6,372 bases of DNA from positions 1-6,372 of the forward strand of contig CAJWLI010000086.1 in the NCBI GenBank assembly GCA_913043075.1. The letters run 5' to 3'. Made by a program: the position numbers and the translations under genes. Positions within the stretch are counted from its first letter, which is position 1. Every line of letters starts with the position of its first letter. The notes below the pieces were generated by a model that saw nothing but the letters and a program-made list of their open reading frames with translations, ran no database searches and had not been told where the DNA came from. Shown here piece after piece: positions 1 through 5,192 of the stretch. The stretch is from an uncultured Gammaproteobacteria bacterium (lineage in GTDB: Bacteria; Pseudomonadota; Gammaproteobacteria; Pseudomonadales; Azotimanducaceae).

Positions 1-120
1 TTTGATTGCATTGATTGGTTATATAGCTTGGTATCGAGATCACAGATTGAAAGCTGCTGCCTAGCAGAAATTTTTCTAACACGACCCAGAGTCATTACTG
101 TAGACTGCAGTTTTCGAAGA

Positions 121-1005
121 ATGATGTTTGTTATGCCAGAGCCTCACAGCAACTACATTGAGAAGACCAAGCAGGACTATGCAAAACTTGGGTACGAGCC
201 ATATCAATGGTTCGAGGCACAGGATTTGCCTGCCTTCGCTCACTTGAAAAAGCCATTATCGGAATCGAAATTAGGTTTGATTTCAACTGCTGGAACCTAC
301 GTAAAGGGACAAAAGGCATTTTTCACTAAGGATGATACCAGTATTCGACATATCAGCAGCGGCGCTTCGGTCGACGAAATTAGATTTGCCCATATTATGC
401 AAAATTATTTGGTCGAAGCGAGAAAAGACCCCTGTACAGTCTTTCCTTTGGAGGCTTTAAGAATTCTCGAAAACGAAGGCGTAATTGGTGAGCTAGCTCC
501 AGAATTTCTGTCCTGCATGGGAGGAATATATTCACGTAGTCGGGTCAGAGATGAATTAATTCCTAGGCTCGAAAGCGCTGTTTCAGATCAACAATTAGAT
601 TTACTTTTTTTGATACCTTTGTGACCTGTGTGTCATCAGACCGTGTGTCTGATCGCTCGCCACTTCGAAAATTTAGGCTTACCTACCCTTATTCTGGGCA
701 GTGCTCTGGACATCTTAGAAGCGGGGCAACCCCCTCGAGCAAAATTCCTCAATTACCCGTTAGGATTTGAATCAGGGAAATTCGAAGACAAGATTAATCA
801 GCTTGAGGTAGTGAGACAGGCGCTGTCCGGTTTTGAAACCATTGAGAAGCCGTCCATCCTGAAAATGGAATTTGAATGGCCAGAAGGATGGGAATTGATT
901 AAAAAGAGAGAAGAAGGCATTCTCGATCTAAGGAGTCCAAGGAATGAAATCCCTCAATATCAATCTGAAGCTGACAGGTTAGCGGCGGAAAACGAAGACG
1001 CCTGA
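121..1005 (+). CDS. GrdB/PrdB-like selenoprotein (glycine/sarcosine/betaine reductase selenoprotein B family), TGA at 622-624 read as selenocysteine
   Basis: A 294-residue protein if the in-frame TGA at 622-624 is read as Sec168; otherwise the gene appears as two halves. Reading through gives ...LLFLIPL-U-PVCHQTV..., a UxxC redox motif (Sec168, Cys171), and both sides match one family. Visible landmarks are PLSESKLGLISTAG (about 45-58), a KDDTSIRHI segment (70-78), EGVIGELAP (119-127), GGIYSRSRVRDEL (134-146) and, after Sec, LIARHFENLGLPT and NYPLGFESGK. The family is related to the substrate-binding selenoprotein B of clostridial glycine and D-proline reductases, but no GrdA, GrdC or PrdA partner is present here, so the substrate is unknown; a cytosolic selenol/thiol oxidoreductase is the cautious description. 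The start is uncertain: ATG 121, 124 and 133 are all possible, with a weak GAAGA at 116-120 and no strong ribosome binding site. A TTG at 28 would add 31 residues that look non-coding. The true stop is also TGA. Confidence 0.88.
622..624 (+). other. Selenocysteine codon (UGA) in UxxC motif
   Basis: In-frame TGA followed by CCT GTG TGT, giving U-P-V-C. The reading frame stays open for 126 codons after it and keeps family-like sequence (CHQTV, LIARHFE), which a real stop would not do. The hairpin at 635-653 supports recoding. Confidence 0.88.
635..653 (+). promoter_or_regulatory. Candidate bacterial SECIS hairpin for the GrdB-like gene
   Basis: ATCAGAC (635-641) pairs perfectly with GTCTGAT (647-653) around a 5-nt loop CGTGT (642-646). 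The loop begins 17 nt after the TGA and has G at its second position. This agrees with the general bacterial SECIS rule of a short stem-loop about 16-37 nt downstream of UGA with a G in the first two loop positions, bound by SelB. It lies inside the coding sequence and encodes the residues just after UxxC. The hairpin is seen directly; its function is inferred. Confidence 0.75.
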
Positions 1006-1112
1006 CTTGGTTACTAGAGGCTTACTCCTTGACCGATGATTTCCGAAAGCCCACATTTATTAAAACAGCAAACCAAGGTATCCTAACGTTTCACCGATAA
1101 GCAGGATGGGAA

Positions 1113-1466
1113 ATGAAGGTAATCGTAGCGGGATATTTTGAATTCGTAAATGAAAAAGACGTTCCAGTTATGCTCAAGGGCGCCAAGCCGCATATTGATG
1201 GAGCACTTCAGGAAGAGGGATGTATAGCTTACTCTTGGACAGAAGACCATTTAACTCCAGGCCGGGTCTGGGTTTACGAAGAATGGACCTCTGAAGAAAC
1301 TCTTGAAGCCCATTTGAACAGTCACTGGTACCGAGACATGGGCGGGTATATGGCCTCGTTTGATAGAAAACCAATGAATAACGTTATCATGAAATACCGT
1401 GTAGAGAAGGAAGAACCTGTCTACGACACATCTGGTGTGGCTAGAGGCCACTTTTTTACGGACTAA
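1113..1466 (+). CDS. ABM-fold (antibiotic biosynthesis monooxygenase-like) protein
   Basis: A 117-residue cytosolic protein resembling the small dimeric alpha/beta-barrel ABM family (putative quinol monooxygenases, YgiN-like). Features are an N-terminal beta strand (KVIVAGYFEF, 2-11), a helix, then EEGCIAYSW (34-42), the central strand VWVYEEW (52-58), a helix with EAHLNSHWY (65-73) and a further strand NNVIMKYRV (89-97). About 20 residues follow the usual end of the fold (EKEEPVYDTSGVARGHFFTD) and I do not recognise them. A good ribosome binding site (AGGA, 1103-1106, 6 nt before ATG) fixes the start. It lies 107 bp after the selenoprotein on the same strand, so co-transcription is possible but not shown, and it converges on rpoH with a 24-bp gap. 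The family includes quinol oxidation and heme degradation, but many members have no known substrate, so no specific reaction is assigned. Confidence 0.82.
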   Translation: MKVIVAGYFEFVNEKDVPVMLKGAKPHIDGALQEEGCIAYSWTEDHLTPGRVWVYEEWTSEETLEAHLNSHWYRDMGGYMASFDRKPMNNVIMKYRVEKEEPVYDTSGVARGHFFTD

Positions 1467-1490
1467 ACCGTCCTTTCGCTACGAGATTAA

Positions 1491-2342
1491 TTAGGCCAAC
1501 TCGAGACGAAGGGCTTCCATAGCCCTTTTCTCTAATTGTCGGACTCGCTCCAGAGAAATCTGGTACTTTTCCCCCAGCTCTTTCAACGGCACCTTTTTGT
1601 CGGTTAACCAACGCGAGCGAATAATATCTTGTGTGCGCTGATCCAATTTTTCCAGCGCTCTGATCATTTGTTGCTCTAGCAACTCAGCGTCCATATCACG
1701 CCCGATGATTTCCGCTGGGTTTTCACTTTCGCCGAGGCTTAACTTTTCTCCAACGTGCGAGCTTCCGTCCCCGTTAACCAAAGGCTTGTCTATTTCCTCA
1801 TCGAAGACACCAAGACGGGCTTCCATTTCAAGAACCTCGGATTTCTTTACCCCAAGGTCTTTCGACAATAAAGCTGCCTCTTCGCTTGTGAACCATGTCC
1901 TCGTCTTCTTTTGTTTGCGAAGGTTAAAAAATAATTTCCTCTGAGCCTTGGTAGTTGCCACCTTTACGATCTTCCAATTCTTCAGGACGAATTCGTGAAT
2001 TTCGGCTCTTATCCAATGAACAGCGAAAGAAATCAGCCTGACTCCCTTGGACAGATCGAACTTCTTTACCGCTTTCATGAGACCCACGTTCCCCTCCTGG
2101 ATAATATCCTGAAACGGCAAGCCATAACCTTGATATGATCTCGCTATGTAGGCTACAAACCTAAGGTGAGAAAGGACTAATGTTCTTGCAGCATTAATAT
2201 CCTCGTTTTGTTGAAAAGACTCAAAAAGCGCCGCCTCTTCGTCCGCAGACAAAATCGGTATCGCAGTAAGAGATGTTAGATAACTCTCCAAAGAATTCGA
2301 CGAGCCGCCCACCTGAGAAAGATAAAAGCCTACATCTGTCAT
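1491..2342 (-). CDS. rpoH: RNA polymerase sigma-32 heat-shock factor RpoH
   Basis: The 283-residue length and sequence closely match the heat-shock sigma factor of Gammaproteobacteria (284 aa in E. coli), which directs RNA polymerase to chaperone and protease promoters. Region 1.2/2.1 contains LSADEEAALF (31-40) and LVLSHLRFVAYIAR (55-68). Region 2.2-2.4 contains DIIQEGNVGLMKAV (79-92) and SFAVHWIRAEIHEFVLKNW (105-123). The diagnostic RpoH box QRKLFFNLR is at 134-142. Region 4.2 has a helix-turn-helix (LKELGEKYQISLERVRQLEKR-like, about 253-273). Region 2.1, which in E. coli governs turnover by FtsH and membrane targeting, is well conserved, so post-translational control is plausible. ATG at 2342 gives the N-terminus MTD as in E. 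coli; the ribosome binding site is poor. A candidate sigma70 promoter lies at 2376-2403. ftsE/ftsX, frequent upstream neighbours in this class, are absent; a Nudix gene diverges instead. Confidence 0.97.
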   Translation of the reverse strand: MTDVGFYLSQVGGSSNSLESYLTSLTAIPILSADEEAALFESFQQNEDINAARTLVLSHLRFVAYIARSYQGYGLPFQDIIQEGNVGLMKAVKKFDLSKGVRLISFAVHWIRAEIHEFVLKNWKIVKVATTKAQRKLFFNLRKQKKTRTWFTSEEAALLSKDLGVKKSEVLEMEARLGVFDEEIDKPLVNGDGSSHVGEKLSLGESENPAEIIGRDMDAELLEQQMIRALEKLDQRTQDIIRSRWLTDKKVPLKELGEKYQISLERVRQLEKRAMEALRLELA

Positions 2343-2375
2343 TCATCTATGCCAATATTCAACAAACACAGTGTT

Positions 2376-2403
2376 AATATAAGGCCGAGTTCCTTATTTT
2401 CAA
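2376..2403 (-). promoter_or_regulatory. Candidate sigma70 promoter of rpoH
   Basis: On the minus strand TTGAAA (2403-2398) and TATATT (2381-2376) are separated by 16 nt. Each hexamer differs from consensus at one position. Transcription would start near 2369, leaving a leader of about 27 nt before the rpoH ATG. Found by eye, without scoring. Confidence 0.5.
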
Positions 2404-2465
2404 CTGGATTTCAAAAAAAATTTTAAACGGGCTCGCAGAAAATATAATTCAAGGAATTACTTAAC

Positions 2466-2954
2466 ATGAAAGTTTCTGACGTCGACTGGAAAAGTTGGGA
2501 ACCTGAGGAATTGTCTACCATAATGTTTGTGGTCGAGGAAAGCAGGGTCCTACTGATACATAAAAAAAGGGGCTTAGGTGCAGGCAAAATAAATGGCCCC
2601 GGTGGAAAGATCGAAAAAGGAGAGACTCCCATTCAATGCGCAGTAAGAGAGACTAATGAAGAGCTTCATATTAATCCTTTAAATATACGAGCGGCTGGCG
2701 AGCTTTTCTTCCAAGCCGAGGACATGCCAAAGATTCATGGATTTGTTTTTGTTGCAAGTGGCTTCGAAGGAACCCCGACAGAAACTGATGAAGCAATACC
2801 GGAATGGTTTGAAATAGACAACCTGCCTTTTAGCAGGATGTGGGACGACGACCGCCTTTGGCTCGGCGAAATATTACGAGGCCAATCTGTTAAAGGATGG
2901 TTTACCTTTGAGGAAGAAAAACTTTTAGATTATTCTGTAGAATTCTATAATTAA
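2466..2954 (+). CDS. MTH1-like Nudix hydrolase (likely oxidised-purine nucleoside triphosphate diphosphatase)
   Basis: A 162-residue Nudix protein. The Nudix box runs from G47 to I69 (GKIEKGE...RETNEELHI) with the metal-binding core RE..EE intact; the usual hydrophobic residue after RE is Thr63 and the usual Gly near the end is His68. The rest resembles human MTH1/NUDT1 along its length: KKRGLGAGKINGPGGK (33-48) against the MTH1 KKRGFGAGRWNGFGGK, then GTPTETDE (102-109), RMWDDD (124-129) and a C-terminal GWFTFE...LLDYS (144-157). The residues matching MTH1 base recognition (Asn33, Asp119, Asp120) are present as Asn43, Asp128 and Asp129. The predicted role is hydrolysis of 8-oxo-dGTP or 2-hydroxy-dATP type nucleotides in the cytosol, keeping them out of DNA. 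AAGGAA at 2451-2456 lies 9 nt before ATG. Diverges from rpoH and precedes gloB by 65 bp. Confidence 0.9.
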   Translation: MKVSDVDWKSWEPEELSTIMFVVEESRVLLIHKKRGLGAGKINGPGGKIEKGETPIQCAVRETNEELHINPLNIRAAGELFFQAEDMPKIHGFVFVASGFEGTPTETDEAIPEWFEIDNLPFSRMWDDDRLWLGEILRGQSVKGWFTFEEEKLLDYSVEFYN

Positions 2955-3019
2955 AGGGTGTGGTTCGCGTCGTCTAAAAGGCTCAAGCGAAATATTATGT
3001 AAGGAAAAGAGGCGATCAA

Positions 3020-3790
3020 ATGTCACAATTAGAGGTTGTTCAGATCCCATGTCTTACTGACAATTATGGGTATCTTGTCCATGATTCGGAATCTAAATTC
3101 ACTGCGTCCATAGACTCTCCGGCGCTTGATCCAATCGAAGATGCGCTAAGACAGAATGACTGGGCTCTGACTCATATTTTCAATACTCATCATCATTATG
3201 ATCACACTGGGGCAAATCTCGAACTGAAAAAACGTTGGAAATGCAAAATCATCGGATCTGAAAAAGATTCGGATCGAATACCCGGACTTGATGAGGGAGT
3301 GAATGACCAAGAGGTTTTCAATTTCGGGAATCACGAAGTTAAAGTATTCGACGTTTCGGGCCACACCATAGGCCACATTTCGTTTTATTTCCCTAGGGAA
3401 GAAAAACTCTTTTGCGGTGACGCCCTATTCGCTTTGGGCTGTGGACGGATTTTTGAGGGGACTCCAGAACAAATGTGGGAGAGCCTCCAAAAGCTTGAAA
3501 GACTCCCGGAAGACACCAAGGTCTATTGTGCTCACGAATATACACTAGCAAACGCGAACTTCGCGGTAACTGTGGAACCGCAAAATAAAGTGCTGTTAGA
3601 CAGAGTGCAAGAAATTAAAAACCTGAGAAACGAAGGCAAACCCACTATTCCCTCAACAATTGGCTTAGAGAAATCTACGAATCCATTCTTGAGGCCAATG
3701 AGCAAAGATATTCAAGCAAACTTAAATATGCTCGGAGCAGAACTGGTCGATGTATTTGCAGAAACTCGAAAAAGAAAAGACAGTTTCTAA
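3020..3790 (+). CDS. gloB: Hydroxyacylglutathione hydrolase (glyoxalase II)
   Basis: A 256-residue metallo-beta-lactamase-fold enzyme of normal glyoxalase II length. It hydrolyses S-D-lactoylglutathione to D-lactate and glutathione, the second step of methylglyoxal detoxification. The metal-binding motif THHHYDH (56-62) supplies His57, His59, Asp61 and His62. Further ligands are His115 (SGHTIGH), bridging Asp134 (CGDALF) and His172 (CAHEYT). The C-terminal helical domain carries KSTNPFLR (218-225), the usual glutathione-binding region, which separates it from generic MBL hydrolases. The N-terminal PCLTDNYGYLV (10-20) is also typical. AGAGG at 3008-3012 lies 7 nt before ATG. Same direction as the Nudix gene and perhaps co-transcribed with it. 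It ends 5 bp from the convergent AhpD-like gene. No glyoxalase I gene is in the window. Confidence 0.96.
   Translation: MSQLEVVQIPCLTDNYGYLVHDSESKFTASIDSPALDPIEDALRQNDWALTHIFNTHHHYDHTGANLELKKRWKCKIIGSEKDSDRIPGLDEGVNDQEVFNFGNHEVKVFDVSGHTIGHISFYFPREEKLFCGDALFALGCGRIFEGTPEQMWESLQKLERLPEDTKVYCAHEYTLANANFAVTVEPQNKVLLDRVQEIKNLRNEGKPTIPSTIGLEKSTNPFLRPMSKDIQANLNMLGAELVDVFAETRKRKDSF
3760..3788. repeat. Inverted repeat at the gloB / AhpD-like convergent junction
   Basis: AGAAACT (3760-3766) and AGTTTCT (3782-3788) are perfect 7-bp inverted arms around a 15-nt loop that is purine-rich on the plus strand. It overlaps the last codons of gloB and begins 7 nt after the stop of the minus-strand gene. It could form a hairpin in both transcripts, but no T-tract follows on either strand, so it is not a standard intrinsic terminator. 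Confidence 0.4.
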
Positions 3791-3795
3791 TACCT

Positions 3796-4323
3796 TCAGG
3801 TTTCACAAAACTTGGGCTCTAAGTCAACTGCTCTGAGTAATCGCCCAAATCCTATAAATTGACCTATCATCATTCCCAGCTCCAATATCTGTTCGTCAGA
3901 GAAACAGACATGCAGCTTGTGAAAAAAATCGTCGTCCAAAGTTTTGTGATCTAAGGCCATCTTATCCGCGAATTCTATGGCTGTCCTTTCTTCTAAAGAA
4001 AAATCCGGCATTTGATCATCTAGCATAGCTATTTTTTCCTCAGTAAGCTCATTTTCTGCACCCTGCAGAAGCCTGGCATTAAGTCATGTAAAACAATCGT
4101 TATGGCGGGCAATTCTTAGACGAACGAGCTCTATTAGCTCGGCAGAAATAGCCCTACCCTCTCGCGCGGGACCATAAAACTTAAAATAAGAATCGAAAAG
4201 AGCCTGGTTGTTTGCTAATCCTCTAAGGGTGGATGTATCTTTACCTTCCAATTCCATTTTTTGAACGACCGCTTTCGTTTTTTGGTCTAGTTCATCTAAT
4301 TTTTTTAGTCTTAGACGTGACAT
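3796..4323 (-). CDS. AhpD-like / carboxymuconolactone decarboxylase family selenoprotein, TGA at 4084-4086 read as selenocysteine
   Basis: A 175-residue protein if the in-frame TGA at 4086-4084 is read as Sec80; otherwise it splits into a 79-residue N-terminal piece and a 76-residue C-terminal piece. Read-through gives ARHNDC-FT-U-LNAR, aligning with the family CxxC (typically NGCxYCLNAR), so the active pair is Cys77/Sec80. Sec replaces the second Cys, the reactive one in AhpD. Glu65, 12 residues before Cys77, sits where AhpD has its proton-relay Glu; the His usually four residues after the second Cys is Arg84. Both halves match one domain: LRGLANNQALFDSYFKFYG (33-51) before, and EEKIAML, ERTAIEFADKM and ELGMMIGQFIGFGRLLRA after. 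Likely role: cytosolic peroxide or thiol/selenol redox reaction, substrate unknown. It starts 2 bp after the dienelactone hydrolase stop, implying translational coupling; a GAGG lies 13 nt upstream of the ATG. The final stop is also TGA. Confidence 0.9.
4054..4070 (-). promoter_or_regulatory. Candidate bacterial SECIS hairpin for the AhpD-like gene
   Basis: On the minus strand TTCTGCA (4070-4064) pairs perfectly with TGCAGAA (4060-4054) around the loop GGG (4063-4061). The loop begins 20 nt after the TGA, inside the distance expected of bacterial SECIS elements, and starts with G. The stem length equals that of the hairpin in the GrdB-like gene although the sequences differ. The pairing is seen directly; SelB binding is inferred. 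Confidence 0.78.
4084..4086 (-). other. Selenocysteine codon (UGA) in CxxU motif
   Basis: In-frame TGA following TGT TTT ACA, giving C-F-T-U at the conserved redox pair of the family. The frame remains open for another 95 codons with family-like sequence, and a hairpin lies 20 nt downstream. Confidence 0.9.
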
Positions 4324-4325
4324 CT

Positions 4326-5042
4326 TTAGACAAATACCTCTTCGAAAAAGTCTTTTATTGCTTTCGTCGCACGTCTATCTGCTACCGGGTTGTATACTGT
4401 TCCAAAATCCGGATTATTAGCCGACGGATTAGTGAACGCATGCATCGTTCCACCGTAGGCGTGTACCTGCCAGTCTGCTCCGGCATCGCTCAGTTCATTT
4501 TCCAAGTCTAAGACCTGTTGTGGCGGAACCATTGGGTCATCTTGGCCATGCAGACAAAGGATCTTCGAAATAATTTTTTCGTTTGGGATATCACCCGGTG
4601 AAAATATTCCGTGAATGCTGATTACTCCCTTGACGTCAGCCCCTGAGCGGGCCAATTCAAGAACGCACATACCGCCAAAACAATACCCGATAGCCCCAAC
4701 CCTTGACGCATCAACTTGTTCATGGCTCCTAACAACATCCAAGGCAGATAAAATACGCTTTCTCAATGCGACTCTATCACCCGCAAGCGGATTCATAAGA
4801 GCCGAGTTTCCATCGACGTCACCGTCCGCTCCAAAAACTCCCTTCCCATACATATCTAAAGCAAAACCAACGTAACCTAGATTAGCCATCTCTTTTGCTT
4901 TATTTTTCGCGAAATCCCTTCGCCCAGTCCAATCATGAGCTACCAAAACAGCCGGCTTTTTTCCTGGCTTTGTGTCATCCCAGGCTAAAAATGCCTCCAG
5001 CTGGGTCTCGTCGTCCAAATAATCTAGAGTTTCTGTTTTCAT
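4326..5042 (-). CDS. Dienelactone hydrolase family protein (alpha/beta hydrolase)
   Basis: A 238-residue cytosolic alpha/beta hydrolase of the dienelactone hydrolase family, at the usual length. The catalytic triad is visible: nucleophile Cys121 in the elbow GYCFGG (119-124), Asp169 in LHGQDDPMVP (164-173) and His201 in GGTMHAFTNP (197-206). The N-terminal region has VLVAHDWTGRRDF (32-44) and YVGFALDMYGKG (57-68), the strand and loop typical of this family. True dienelactone hydrolase opens dienelactone in the chlorocatechol pathway, but most homologues are general or unassigned hydrolases and no catechol-pathway genes accompany it here. AAGGGG (5052-5047) lies 4 nt before the ATG. It is followed after 2 bp by the AhpD-like selenoprotein, which suggests a joint role. 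A promoter may lie in the 150-bp gap upstream (5043-5192), but I see only a weak candidate there. Confidence 0.92.
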   Translation of the reverse strand: MKTETLDYLDDETQLEAFLAWDDTKPGKKPAVLVAHDWTGRRDFAKNKAKEMANLGYVGFALDMYGKGVFGADGDVDGNSALMNPLAGDRVALRKRILSALDVVRSHEQVDASRVGAIGYCFGGMCVLELARSGADVKGVISIHGIFSPGDIPNEKIISKILCLHGQDDPMVPPQQVLDLENELSDAGADWQVHAYGGTMHAFTNPSANNPDFGTVYNPVADRRATKAIKDFFEEVFV

Positions 5043-5192
5043 ATTTCCCCTTAGTTACATCTTTTCCTAAGATACAAAAATTTGAGATCGAGTTAAGCTC
5101 TTCAACTTGTTATTGCCTGCATTATCAAAGCCTGTTTTCAAAGGTTTGTCTACTCCTAGTAAGTTTCTTTCAGACAGGAGATTCGCATCAGC

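Noticed and set aside
1..120. Short TTGATTG direct repeats (2-8, 11-17) and TATATA (20-25) as a promoter for the GrdB-like gene.
   Set aside because: No -35/-10 pair with acceptable spacing can be formed, and the distance to the start is long.
28..624. Reading the GrdB-like region as two separate genes, or as a pseudogene with a nonsense mutation, with TTG 28 as the start.
   Set aside because: The frame is continuous, the TGA lies exactly at a redox-motif position, family sequence continues after it and a hairpin follows at SECIS distance. The residues between 28 and 120 do not look protein-like, and ATGs at 121-133 fit the family start better.
1006..1077. CTTGGTT (1006-1012) and AACCAAG (1071-1077) inverted repeat between the selenoprotein and the ABM gene.
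   Set aside because: The arms are 7 bp and 58 nt apart, with no supporting structure; chance is likely.
1458..1471. Hairpin ACGG/CCGT between the ABM gene and rpoH as a bidirectional terminator.
   Set aside because: Only a 4-bp stem, and the T-run (1452-1457) is on the wrong side: neither strand has a T-tract after the stem.
2443..2448. Perfect TATAAT on the plus strand as the -10 box of the Nudix gene.
   Set aside because: Transcription would start at about 2455, within the AAGGAA ribosome binding site, and the region 16-17 nt upstream (TTTTAA) is a poor -35 box.
3796..4323. Two independent small CMD-like genes (3796-4026 and 4084-4323), or TGA reassigned to Trp or Gly.
   Set aside because: They share one frame and make a single domain. 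No other gene here has an internal TGA, TGG is used for Trp throughout, and two genes end in TGA, so a changed genetic code is unlikely.
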